NCBI GenBank assembly: GCA_002633005.1
Contig: NMRA01000790.1
Coordinates: 36,835-100,834 of the forward strand
DNA from: Phoronis australis
Taxonomy: Eukaryota; Phoronida; Phoronidae
Direction of reading: 5' to 3'
Length of the DNA stretch: 64,000 nt
In this document: piece after piece, positions 46,762 to 58,079 of the stretch
Numbering within the stretch: the stretch's first letter is position 1
Layout of the letters: each line of letters starts with the position of its first letter
The notes under the pieces: model-generated
Told to the model about the DNA's origin: nothing
Database searches by the model: none
The model's input: the letters and a program-made list of their open reading frames with translations, nothing else
Program-made: the position numbers and the translations under genes

Positions 46762-46971
46762 AAATTATTGGAGAATTGTGTGGAATTCCAGACAGTACTG
46801 CAACGTGAACAGCAAGAGCAACAACAACAACAACAACAACAACAAAAGCTGGAGCACAATCTTGCTGATGCCGCTGAAAAGCTGCTAATGCATAAACGAC
46901 CAGATTGCGATGAAAGAGTTACTCGCGTGAGCTTCTCTTTGGAGCATAGTCAAGGCAACTCTGAATGTAAA
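46762..46971 (+). CDS. Polyglutamine/coiled-coil exon of the ankyrin-serine protease gene
   Basis: The exon begins after AATGGAAG and ends at TGTAAA/GTAAAG, 210 nt and phase 0 on both sides. It encodes KLLENCVEFQTVLQREQQEQ, an uninterrupted CAA-coded glutamine run of nine, then KLEHNLADAAEKLLMHKRPD and a polar tail. The heptad-like Leu/Ala spacing predicts a coiled coil. The CAA run is a likely length-polymorphic site. A second donor 28 nt downstream (TCTTCGG/GTAATA) would break phase with the next exon, so I prefer the GTAAAG donor. Confidence 0.6.
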
Positions 46972-47523
46972 GTAAAGAATTTGAAGTTCTTGTCTTCGGG
47001 TAATAATGCGTTATATGTATATTTATTTAACACATTTTCTACCGTTTGAAGTGTTATAATAATCGTTTTTAACACATCGCCGTCCAACCCAAAGCTTGTA
47101 CTGTGCATGATGAGTATATCCAAAGTGAGTTAAATTTATCCAACATATGTATGAGGACAATAACTGAAAATCTGCATCATTTAATTTAAAAATAGACAAT
47201 TGGAAACTGAGAAATATCACAATGCATAAGATCTAAGAACATATTGAACTTTAGAAATGTGAATTATGACTCAAATGTTGTCAAATGCCTTATATTCCTG
47301 TCCCATTTTTCGAAATAAGGGGAAGTAATGGCGAAACAGTTGGATGACTGTACATTTAATTTTTGTTTTCACTATCAGAGGTACTACAATATTGGTTACA
47401 TGTAATACTACAATTACAAATATTGTCCTCAAGCGTAAAGCAGGGACCAGGCAGTGTAACTTAGGCGGTCATAAATGTTTACTGGAATAAATCTAATACC
47501 GTAAAAATAAAAGAGAAATAATA

Positions 47524-47633
47524 GTGTATCTACTGTAACAATGATAAATCTTCAGAGAATTAATCTACTACAGTGTATAAGTATAGAACATGAAATGATA
47601 AATCCAGATTTATTTTTGTTATAGTAGATACAC
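47524..47633. mobile_element. 110-bp palindromic MITE in an intron
   Basis: The left end GTGTATCTACTGTAACAATG is the near-perfect inverse of the right end (GATTTATTTTTGTTATAGTAGATACAC in part). Inverted arms of about 27 bp with no coding capacity are typical of a small MITE. Confidence 0.7.
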
Positions 47634-47845
47634 AAATACGAATGTTTAAGTTTTAAGTTAGGGTTGCAAGATATGGTAAAGATTAAATAAAACTAACTTA
47701 GTGAGTCGGATTAGTTCGGAAATTGATGTTGAATTTCCTCTTTTTTGTTTTTATTCATTTGCATTACCAGTAAATGTTTGATGAGCTTTAAAACATGATG
47801 ATTACTGTTGATATCAACAATAAGATGTGAATGTCCCGACTGTAG

Positions 47846-48053
47846 CAAAGGCCGCAAAGTCAAGCTTACATGTATGCGCTCAACCCTAGTTGTAACGGTA
47901 GATTAATGCCTACATGGCTGTCCGATTTGTCTCCGTTTACGGTCACGCCTTTCGAGACCGTAGAGAGACCGGATAAGAAGTCTAAAAATTCGAAGACTGT
48001 AATAGAAAACGTCACAAGTGAACGAGCTCACAATCAAGACGAAGTGATGGGAA
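47846..48053 (+). CDS. Linker exon (tentative) of the ankyrin-serine protease gene
   Basis: The acceptor GACTGTAG opens a frame reading QRPQSQAYMYALNPSCNGRL and on through PFTVTPFETVERPDKKSKNS to an acidic tail. It begins in phase 0, as required by the previous exon. A donor GGGAA/GTACAT ends it in phase 1, and the next open exon starts with two bases, consistent with this. The sequence is polar, with no recognised domain. The acceptor lacks a good pyrimidine tract, so the boundaries are uncertain. Confidence 0.4.
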
Positions 48054-48198
48054 GTACATGTATGAAATAGGGAGTGATCAAGTTAATAACTTTAGAGAAA
48101 ATTGAGATGATTGCAACCAAACCTAGTAACGTAACAGTAAAGGGTTCCATTTTAAAGCAGCTGTGCTGGTATTTGGTGTGCCGACAACACACCATTAG

Positions 48199-48284
48199 AA
48201 GGCGTGCCAACCACGAACATTGAAGCCACGAGTCTCAGAGATGACTCACTCTTAGATTCTATAGTCAGTGTGGCAAAGGACTCC
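48199..48284 (+). CDS. Linker exon (tentative), 3' boundary unresolved
   Basis: After acceptor ACCATTAG the frame (two leading bases, then GVPTTNIEATSLRDDSLLDS and IVSVAKDS) stays open and acidic. Frames and codon usage look coding. The donor that would give the phase needed by the protease exon at 48805 cannot be chosen by eye; GTAGTG, GTGTAT and GTATAA all lie within 6 bases of the stated end. Confidence 0.35.
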
Positions 48285-48804
48285 GTAGTGTATAAACCTA
48301 TTTACTATTATTTCCGTATTATATGTAGTTATCATCTTCCTACAAGCAATATACGTGTTATACCAGTTTACTGTGTTACTACCTACACAACAGTATTGGT
48401 GACTTAGTTGTCACAAATGTTTGGTTTGTTTTATCGTGAAATAGTTTGTGATGTATAGTCTGTTTGTTAAAATTCAATGAACTTGAGCTATAATTTTATC
48501 TAACTGTTCAATGTTCCCTCTCATTATTTTGCCAAAGTCCCATGTCCATGCAGTAAAAAAAATCTTTCATATAATTTTTTACCAGTTAAGAAAGCCATTT
48601 TCAGCTCCTTGTTGCTATGCCGTTTGCAAATCAATGACAACGTCTTCTTAAACTATCCACAAAATATTCCAACTGGCGTTGGAAAATTTGGGTATACTTA
48701 TCAGAGGTCACGATAATTCTCCTTGTTGTATAAATCCAAGGAAGTTGATGGGAAGGAAGCAACTACATTCCGTTAATAAAGCTTGGCAGGTGTTTTCATT
48801 CCAG

Positions 48805-49032
48805 CTCGACCATCAACCGTCATTAGTGGCGGCCCACAGCGTCAACTGGGAAAAGAATCCAACCAAATGTATGCGACGTTTCACGCTTCACTTGTAACTG
48901 AAGCATCAGCCGTGGCCAGAATCAAGTGGTCCAATGGCTTTGTCGGTACTGGTTGGCTTGTTGGAACAAAGCAGAGAAAGTTTCTACTTACAAACTTGCA
49001 TGTTGTAGACGAACCTCCTGCAACTAGCCGAG
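48805..49032 (+). CDS. Serine protease domain, N-terminal exon (catalytic His)
   Basis: A strong acceptor (TGTTTTCATTCCAG) precedes the exon, and it ends at CGAG/GTAAAA in phase 1. It encodes the first beta-barrel of a trypsin-like peptidase: VARIKWSNGFVGTGWLVG is the usual G-T-G-x-L-V strand pair, followed by KFLLTNLHVVD with the catalytic His codon at 48999-49001. The LTNLHVV form is that of HtrA/Trypsin_2 and FAM111-like proteases rather than of secreted digestive trypsins (AAHC). No signal peptide or activation peptide precedes it, so an intracellular, non-zymogen enzyme is likely. Confidence 0.85.
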
Positions 49033-49367
49033 GTAAAAAGTATTCATAGGTCCTCCACAAGTTCATGACGCTCTTTAGAAGCAACATTAAGCCTGTTTTT
49101 TCATACGTTATGCTGCTTAAATCAAAACTGGCTTTTGTAAGAAAAGATGGGTTAAAAGCCCCTTTAGTAATACAGTAAGAGTACTTTAGCCCGGCGTTCA
49201 ATGTACATGTAAACAAAGTTTGTCAATGTAATATTTATAGGGGCGTATCCTTAGAAATTACAGTTCGAGAATAATAGGACAAATAAGTGTCAGTAACCTT
49301 TCTTTACAATTGCTGGTGCATATCGTCACTAACAGGAGTTCTTCCCTTTCTAATGATTCATTCACAG

Positions 49368-49684
49368 CTCAAGAACAAACCAGACAAGGAGAACGGTGGG
49401 CGGAGTTTGATTTCAATCGTCCCCAGCGACCAACCGACAGTTTACTAACAGTTAGGTTTAAGCCTCCCTTCTTTGGCTGCCCTGTTCTCGATGTTGCCGT
49501 TCTTGAGCTCGACCTTGCTACTTTGATGTCCCATTCTGGGAAGGCTTTGCCTGCACCCATAACACGATTCAAAGTATTGGACCCCAACCACAAGACGGTC
49601 CACCTGGTAGGCCATCCGAAGGGTGACCCAAAAGTCTTGGATATCCAATGCAAGGTCATTCCGCTAGCGGAAATAAACAGAATC
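49368..49684 (+). CDS. Serine protease domain, middle exon (catalytic Asp)
   Basis: This 317-nt exon runs between TTCACAG and AGAATC/GTGAGT, starting in phase 1 and ending in phase 0. It encodes a Glu/Arg-rich start (AQEQTRQGERWAEFDFNRPQ), then PVLDVAVLELD with the catalytic Asp at 49490-49492, and VHLVGHPKGDPKVLDIQCKV followed by IPL. The L-x-GHP-x-G-x-x-K-x-x-D-x-x-x-VIP block is, from memory, a mark of FAM111-family proteases. Junction phases match both neighbours. Confidence 0.85.
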
Positions 49685-49689
49685 GTGAG

Positions 49690-52600
49690 TATACCCTAGA
49701 CTATACCAGTGCCAAAACAAAGAGTGTTTATTAGGTGCAATGGGTAAACAGTAATGTAGACTGTTGACACAAACATAAGTTTAACAAATTAAAGTGGATA
49801 GAAAAACGCCTTCCATCACACAAACACCTTTTGGCGTATACCCTGGTTTAATTACTAGTATTAAGAAATTGATCTCAAAATTTTGCTTGGTCAAATTCGA
49901 GATGATATCACGCTTTCAAAAGAACTTGCAGGATGTGACCGCTTGAATCCGAGAGAAAAAGTTGACCTGTCATGGCAGTCTCATGGAACAACTTGTTAAA
50001 ACCCGAGTCTCGTAGTTGGTAACTGATTGGCTGGTCAAATTCTCAAGTTGAACACGCAACGCTTTGCACAAACGAACTGGCGTGAGTGATGGAACAATTG
50101 TTAATGTGGTCTGTTGTACAGACAAACGGTGCTTAAAATTTATGTTTAGGAAATCTGAATCCCAGAAATTGTGGTTCCGCCTTTTCGGAGTGCATCTTTC
50201 TACTGTCAGTGACTTTTGTTTACGATACTGTTATGTATTCGTACAGTATGAATAACACCGCGCCAGTTAAATCGCCCTTTATGTACATGTATGTGCATCA
50301 AGCACGCGGCTATTAAACATTACTGCAGAAATTACAATTGCTGCTACGTCACTTGTATATAACAAGGCTAAAAATCATTCATAGTCCGACATTTTTTCAC
50401 GTTGGTGTAAAGCTAACCAATGACTGCCGAGGTTACACCCCCCAATGCTAAAGCACGTGCTACGTCTGCGTGATACCTGCGTGCTGGCTAGGCACGTAGG
50501 AAACCAGTGAGCCCCTCGCTGCTGCTGTAACCAGCGCCACCAATGCCACCCCGGTCGACTTCAGTATATTCCAGCGTGCTCTGCGACGGGTGTTTAGGGG
50601 TCGCTATACAGTTATTTAGCGCGATAACATGGGATAAATACGACAAAAATGTGTACTTTTGCCGACAAAATAGGAGCAAAAAACGCCGCATGAAGGTGGA
50701 CTTTCTGTAGGGTAGGCTATGGGTCGACGCATTTGAGGTCCTCGTCGCCAGGTACTCCAGCCCCTCATTACTTAGTGCCTGCGTGGAAGAAGTATAGCAA
50801 TTAGCATGCGCATGTTTCAGGCCCTTAAAGGCTATTATATTCAGGTGAAATTGCCCTGTATCTATATATTTGCATACATCCAAACATGCATCTGATGTTC
50901 TGTCACTAGATCATCTTTGTCTATGGTTGAATCGCTCACCACAATAAGGGTCTGAGGTTGAATGCGTCGGATGTAAATGATGCAGTCCGGCACTAGAGGC
51001 GCTGCTTCAACTGAGTACGAAACCCAGTAAATTCGCCTGTTCACTAACTTATGTGTCAAGTGTTTAAGATTGAATACACCGGATGTAAGTAATGCAGTTG
51101 CTAGAGGTGTTGTTTCAACTAACGACCGATAAAAAGTCTTCGCAGTAATTTAAAACACAGTCAGGTGTTTACACCCGTGCAACTGTAAGACAGAATGCAT
51201 GCATACAAAGGATTTGTTCCCATTAAATTGTTTTTTTTTTGTACTGCAAAAATTGGTCTGCTGGCATTAGTCCTGTGGTTTTCGGTCCTGTTGTTTATAT
51301 ATTTTGTTACAGTTGCCCGTTATTTAGTTGTTACAGCGCCCCTAGCGAGTGAACCGTTTGCATCCGATGCATTCAAATATTTGACCCTGTCCGTCTTACA
51401 TGTTATTTAGGTGATAGAGTATGAGTGCATCATTTACATCCGATGCATCCAAAGTTGAGACCTTGACCATCTTACGAGGCCGCTGATTAGTAGATACAGC
51501 GCTCTAGAGATGATCCTACCGTTACAAAATAGACGACTGCATCGTTTACATAGCTAGAAACTATCACCCATCGGATATATATCACCTTTGAAGATACATG
51601 AACATGTAAAACTGACATTGCCTCTCAAATATGCGGGATCCTGCCCCAAACTCATCGTTCTGTATGTGTTGCTAAACTGCCTGAGAATTCCAATTAATCT
51701 TTAGCCACTACTGTTAAGGGGAATTTCCTTGGCATCAGTGCTCTCAGTTATAAACCGTGAGTGTTCACAGTCCAGATTAATTCTTTATTGGTCCGCCCAA
51801 CTTAGTTGATTGCACAGAACCCTTTTATTACTCGCTCATTAACTTTCTGTTACAAACATCGTGTTGCATAGTCACTATCAATGACTGATTGTATATTTTA
51901 CACAAATAGACCTACAGTACATTCATGTGATAATTGACAGTGAATGAACACGAATACACTGTACCTATAACTCGTCAGTGAGTGGCTGGGGCAGCCTAGG
52001 GGCTGCTTTCACTTTAAAGCATTTGAAAGTGGAAACAAAATGAGAATGGGTTGTTTAATAGTGATTTCATTTTGGTTTTAAAATTAAAACACGTCATATT
52101 TTACAAATTATTTTACTTTCAAAAGTTTCAAAATTGTTTTACATCGGATTTTCTTTTTATATTCATTTTACGTTTAGTTTGTTTTTCCTTTTTAAAAACA
52201 AAACATCTTCAAAATTGTTTTCTATCAGATTTTCCTTTTTTACATATTTTACTTTTAAAATAATTTTCTCTTCGTTCAAGAAAACAAATTGTTTTCTGGG
52301 CAGTTAAATTAAATTAAGCTTGTTAGTGGTGGGCCACAACATAGGTCACGATCAATGCATATCGGTTGTGCTTCAAATTGACTTCTCATGCGTGTCAGTC
52401 AATTGCGTAGCCAAACTCTGCAGTTTTAGCCTTACTTACCAGATAAATTATTTAGTATTATGGACCGTTCCAACAAAACTGACTTAGCTGAAACAAATCT
52501 TAAATTTTGGTAAGTTTTAAGATAAAATTTAAATTTGTCTCATGACCGTTTTGAAAAAGAGATCTTAAGTTTGACGAATTGTTTGATATCGGTTTTGTCT

Positions 52601-53840
52601 TAAATTTGATTATCTTTTCCTATGTGGAAGTCTCACAGTTTTTTTATAATCACCTAGGGAAACTATAGGCAAACGTACAAATACTGAATATCACAATTTG
52701 AAAAACGTGCTAATGAGAATTAACTGTCCATCCACAAGAGCACCAAAAGGTCGACTCTAGGGTGACCGACTCAGATCTTGAAAAAGTGTGTTCATACTTC
52801 TCCGTGAGATATGTTCAAAATGTTTGTTTGAAATTTGCTTTCGGGCCATTATTTTTTAAATTCGTGCGTCATGACTATTTTTGCCGTAATTAGTTCAGAA
52901 AGGTTCAGTCAGTGAAGTTATTTTAAAATCAGTCGACCTCGAGTTTTAAAGAATTCGAATACTGCTGGCATCCTGGTGGCAATTTTTATTTCATAGGTGA
53001 AATTTCATGAACTTTGGCCAAGATGTTTCCATCGAGGAAACGGCGGCACCTGCATGCTTGAAAATGACGTTTCGATATTGATATGTTATTCTGTTATGAT
53101 ATTTTATTTCCTGTCTACTATTGTATTATATCGTGACGTCATTTACATGCTGCATTCTATCATAGATTTTGCTTTCCACTTCTTACTTTTATTTGTTGTA
53201 AAAATGAATATTATTCACATACATGTTTTCGAATTGATTTCTTTTGAAACCATATTTAAGGTAATGGAGTTTCAGAAAACATTCCTTTAAAAAAATGTAG
53301 AAAACGCAATTAATTAAAGAGTATTTTAGAACAAAAATGGAAAATAAGCCCATTCAAGAGATTTGGTTCAAACATCCAAGATCTATCCATTGACATACAT
53401 GTATCTTTCAATGCCCACAGCCCCTCAAACTGGCTTTAATTGTAGAAGTACTTAAATGACACCCACTTTCAGCATTACAAAAAGTGCCCACGGAATTATC
53501 TCCCCTTTTACGTGATAAAAGCAGCGATTTTATTAGCATCACTTATATATGGTAGTCCTTTTGTCGCACTTCCTTATCCGTTATGTGTTTTCCCTCATGG
53601 CATACATATCTACCAGTTTTGTACATTGAAAAATTGCTGTTCTCGATTTGAAAACACGTCTCATTTTCTTTGTGCACCTTTGAATGCCTATACAATAAAA
53701 ATTTAGAGGTCAATAAGTACAAAATTGGTGATTTTTGTGCCAGAACAACACCACGATAATTTATACAAAGTTTGAGCTCAATCTGTAGGATGTCCCCTGA
53801 ATTGACTTTCTAACTTCAATAGTGGTGCATTTATACCTTT
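49690..53840 (+). other. 4.2-kb intron of the protease gene
   Basis: No exon is seen between the two protease exons. At 50935-51550 diverged copies of a short repeat (GCATCGGATGTAAATGATGCAGT and its inverse GCATCATTTACATCCGATGCAT) occur at least five times. At 52127 and 52210 a T-rich unit of about 82 bp (CAAAATTGTTTT-A/C-ATC) is repeated. Confidence 0.6.
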
Positions 53841-53843
53841 CAG

Positions 53844-54173
53844 TATCCTCAGCTCCAACATTGGTCTAATACCACATTCGGCGCCGACATGTACCCTAAT
53901 GTCAGAGACCACCGCCGGGTGAGTTATAATGCAAGCCAAGATTTTGTACAAGGCTCGTCAGGAGGACCGGGATTTGTCAAAGACATTGACGACCACGCGT
54001 CGGTGGCGCTAATTCACACGATTGCGTATCCTGATGCGCCAGGTCCGCTTCAAGGAGTTCCAGACTCTTATCACTTTGAGCAGGGGACACGTATTGAGTA
54101 CGTTTTTGACTTAATAAATGGCTGGGACCAAACAGTTTGCTTGGAAATATTCCCCAACGGTCGGCCATTCTAA
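53844..54173 (+). CDS. Serine protease domain, C-terminal exon (catalytic Ser) and stop
   Basis: After the acceptor ATACCTTTCAG the phase-0 exon encodes 109 residues and a TAA stop. YPQLQHWSNTTFGADMYPNV leads to RRVSYNASQDFVQGSSGGPG, in which the catalytic Ser of G-x-SGGP is at 53958-53960. VALIHTIAYP and a closing YVFDLINGWDQ complete the second barrel. The arrangement 'V-SY-x-x-x-DF-x-x-GSSGGP' followed by a histidine-containing strand resembles FAM111-type enzymes. With the two preceding exons this gives a complete domain of about 290 residues with an intact triad. Confidence 0.85.
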   Translation, partial: YPQLQHWSNTTFGADMYPNVRDHRRVSYNASQDFVQGSSGGPGFVKDIDDHASVALIHTIAYPDAPGPLQGVPDSYHFEQGTRIEYVFDLINGWDQTVCLEIFPNGRPF

Positions 54174-54543
54174 AATTCAATCCGAGCGGTGGCTACTGTT
54201 AAGAGTACCCCGAAACTGTTGTGCTTAAATTTGTCCTTGCTGCAAACTATTTCGTCAATTGAGCATGTTGATCGGTTATTTGACAATCTTAAACAGTAAT
54301 CTCTGGCGAGATGACTATATTTACTGATTGCGAAATTATGGGCAAGCAATTTCATCATTTATGTATTATCTAGTCAGATTTTGGAGATGATTGAAGGTGT
54401 TCAGCCAGAGTTAGAGACTGACATTTAAAGTAAAATGCAGAAGCACAATTTTTCAAAAATGATGGAAGGCTTACGCTTTAATTCTACGGTTCCGAAGATT
54501 ACAGAACGTCTGTTTTTTGTGTCTTGATCGCGTGGTCACTTGC

Positions 54544-54553
54544 AATAAATAAA
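54544..54553 (+). terminator. Candidate polyadenylation signal of the protease gene
   Basis: Overlapping AATAAATAAA lies about 370 bases after the stop codon. No better signal is seen between them. Confidence 0.5.
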
Positions 54554-54779
54554 CGGGTTTTCACATGTACAATCGGCAATTAGTCAAAGAGGGGATCTCT
54601 GTTGGACCGTCAGCGGCGGCTATTTATATCAATAGTTATGGAGATAGAATAGTGTTTGTGAAAATCGCTATGTTCTTTATAATATATGTTCTTTATATGT
54701 GCGGGCGTGTTGCGTGTGTGGCTGTGGGTGTTTGTGCGTGTGTGAGTGTGTATGTGTGAATGAAAAATGTATATACATG

Positions 54780-54783
<4 letters not shown>

Positions 54784-54852
<69 letters not shown>
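54784..54852. repeat. (AC)n dinucleotide microsatellite
   Basis: An uninterrupted run of about 34 AC units is flanked by GT-rich sequence at 54715-54755. The Cys/Val and His/Thr frames through it are artefacts. Confidence 0.98.
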
Positions 54853-54856
<4 letters not shown>

Positions 54857-54899
54857 TGCAGGCGTGCGTGCGTGCTTGTTTGTGGTCCCACAAGTGTCG

Positions 54900-56090
54900 C
54901 TGGCATTCTTTATTACTATACCATGTTATCTGTGAATGCTCTGTCACTGTTAATTTAGTGAGATCGTTAACTATTGGAGATTTGCTGGAACTATATGTTT
55001 GGGGACGATGTATTTGTTTTGAGTTGTATAATCTGCATACATTGTCTTCTGTGTATATTTTGTTTGTGCTGAAAGTATAATTCAATGAATCAGGGGCTGT
55101 TTGCAAAGAAACGTCTAAAGTTAGTACTTTGTCATGTTTGCTTAGCGAACAACCCTTCGATATTGTGACTGCAATTCATCTGCAAGTTTACCATCAATTG
55201 CATTTGAGTTTGAAGTAGGCATCATACCCATTCTGCCGTCACGTGATAGATCTGGGACTTCTCGGAGATACAAATGGCTCCTTGGGTTTTGCCAAAAGTC
55301 AAAATTTTGGCTTAAAATAACCGGCAAAAGTTGATATTTTGACCTTAGTGTCTCTGAAAATATTTCCCCTTCTGTCTACTCGACCAGATCTTACATTTCT
55401 GTCTTTGACATGCCAAGATTTTCTGTTTCTCAGCTTCATCCTGTGTTCGTGAATCAGGATCTCTGTGTACTAAAGACTAAGCAAAAAGACTCTTTGATTA
55501 ACCAAGCACATGGCTGCGTCGATAGACCCAACATGTGATCGAATACGGGTGAGGTGTCTTCGCTTAGGGAACAGAAAAAGTGTAATCTATCCCAAAATTC
55601 AGCAGTATTAACCCACAATGTAACGTTCCAACCTCACTGACCAATAACATTAGAGGTTGCCGACCTTTTCTTAGGTTGCTCCAGCTATATCGATGAAATA
55701 AGTTCCACCCGCACGATTTTGCGAGTATTTGCGTCTACAGAACACTACTCTAGACCCGGTTGAGTAAAGGCTGCATGTGTATACATTGTCACCCCATTAT
55801 TTTATTCAATTCATGTACTTAACACTGGGTGTAGTTTCACTGAAATAGTTTTAATTTTACTATGTTTTTACATAAATGGTAAACAGGGAATTACCCTTAG
55901 GCTAAAGCTAGTAACTGTAAGTCTCCGCTTATACATTAAAAATAATGTTGCTTTCATTTTACTGAAACTCGCGTATGGTGTCCCAGAGTGGCAGCGCCAC
56001 GTTATATGAAAGTGGCATCATGCCTTCATTCCGTGCTAACTATTGTAGAATGTTGCACGATATATATATGTACCTACATATAATGAGAGA
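54900..56090. other. Non-coding intergenic stretch
   Basis: I recognise no gene, RNA or element termini between the polyadenylation region of the protease gene and the tandem duplication that follows. Confidence 0.4.
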
Positions 56091-56102
56091 TCATCTTATT
56101 CT

Positions 56103-56985
56103 CAAATGTTAATTGGATTAAACAGAATATATTTGTGAACTACTTTGTACGCTACCATCCCTCTTGCTTATTGTATTTGTACATACATGTATAATGTACG
56201 GTGTTTATTTTACTTCATATTCTGTATCTACGTCTATGATGTAGGATTGTGTAAAGACTTTCTGTAGTTTCCTAGTGCAAAGCGTTTTAAAGAGTTAGTT
56301 TTGGTGGCCATACTAATGACCGATGTGCCACTTTTTCGGGGGTAAACGTACATGTAAGTTGTGGGCACTTGTCTCGTGATTAATCGTAGCCTACTAAGTG
56401 TCTGTTGCTGGTGGAAAACAAACTCTAACCTGGGCTTATCACGAAACAAGTAATGAGAGCTCCCTACTGACAATGCTGTAGTGGCAAAATAAGAGGTAAG
56501 TAGGCGCCCAAAGCCCACCGTATTACTTTGAGCCCTGAATGTAACTTGCAGTGCGTACATGTAGGCGCTACTTTTACATTCCAAAAGGTGGTTGGCTGCG
56601 CCTACATGCGCTTACACCCAACTACAGCACTGCCTACTGATCTCAAATGTTGACTGGAATAATCCGAATGTTTTTGTGAACTACTCTGTAAGATATAATG
56701 CCTCTTACTTATTATATTTTGCATACAATGTACGGTACACTACATGTACGTGTATTTCACTGCATATTCAGGATTGACGTCTATTATGCATGATTGTGTA
56801 GTCTACCTGTATAGCTTCCTTCGTGAAATGCATTGGTTTTGGTGGCCGTACTCTTGACCGGTATGCCCTTTTTCGGGGGTAGACATGTATATGTAAAGTG
56901 GTGGGCACTTGTCTCGCAGTTTATCTTAGCCTGGTGGAGGTGGATAAAAAACTTTAGTCAGGGCTTATCACGAAACTAGTTTGTG
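56103..56985. repeat. Tandem duplication of about 540 bp
   Basis: TCTCAAATGTTAATTGGATT at about 56099 and TCTCAAATGTTGACTGGAAT at about 56639 start two diverged copies. Shared blocks include TTTTGGTGGCC, TTTTTCGGGGGTA, GTGGGCACTTGTCTCG and GGGCTTATCACGAAAC. No coding function is evident. Confidence 0.85.
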
Positions 56986-57219
56986 GTTGGATACCGCTTC
57001 ACCTCAACTGAATTACCTTTAGTTGAAATTATCCAAACTATAATGTTTTATGTATGATTATGAGGTACATGTAGGTATTCACATGTACAGCGAACTGTGT
57101 TTTACAGAGGATAATGAGTCGTATTTCACTATTGTTAAAAAACAGGTGTGCCATGTCATTCATTATAGACCTGTCACAAGGGGGATATCGGGGCATGTGG
57201 ACGAAGGTAGAGCAATGTT

Positions 57220-57375
57220 GCCCGACGCCGAAGACAATCATACTCTCGGAGTCCTTTCTTACTGATATTTCCGAGTGATGGAACAGTACCGGGTATTCGT
57301 TTGTCCGAGGCCGAAAGCAGTCATTACTCTCAGAGCCCTTTCCCACTGACTGGATATGTCCGAGTGATTGACCTG
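57220..57375. repeat. Short direct duplication (about 78 bp)
   Basis: CGACGCCGAAGACAATCATACTCTCGGAGTCCTTTC-type sequence (about 57222) and CGAGGCCGAAAGCAGTCATT...CTCTCAGAGCCCTTTC (about 57306) are successive diverged copies, each ending in TCCGAGTGATTGAC or TCCGAGTGATGGAA. Confidence 0.65.
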
Positions 57376-58079
57376 TCTTTATTTCAACTGACGCTTCTTC
57401 CCTCTTTATAATTTGTTTCCTGTTAACCTGATCTTACTTGTGTTAAGATGTACTTCTTCGCTTATTTCGCTAAAAAATAACTGCCTATTTTGAGTTTTCT
57501 GCTTTGGACAAGTTGATTGATTTACTGCAAATAAAAGAAACGTAAGCAATCTCTGTTGTTTCATGGCATATTCACGATACAACAAAGCTAACGATTGCCG
57601 GACCTTTTCTTAATCTATATCTGTAGTGAAAATTTTGGCCAAAAATGCACTCAGCGGTCTCTTCCATGTTGTGGGCAAAGGTGAAGAATTACTGAAAAGG
57701 GTGATATTCCACGCCCAGCTTTGTCGATGTCACGGTAAATCGGAAATTATCATTCCGCGTTTTAACCAAGACAGAATTATTAGTGGTCACATAACAATAG
57801 TATGAATGACAGTGTGATTCTGCTGAATTTATCTGGGTTCGTGAAATACGTCGTCATAGTTTAACTTTAATTTGTTATCACTCAACATTCACGATTTTTG
57901 AAATTCGCTTTAATGGAAAACCCTATACTCACCACATGGTTTCTATTCTCCCCCGATTTCTGATTTTATACGCAGCTGACTGAAGAGAATGGTGTTAACG
58001 ACAGAATACCATGTGTGCATAAGCTTCCGGAGTCTAAACAGGTTAATCCTGCTGCGGTTCATGCGACTATGCCATAGAG

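Noticed and set aside
54610-55106. Cys/Val-rich and His/Thr-rich frames
   Set aside because: They are translations of the AC dinucleotide repeat.
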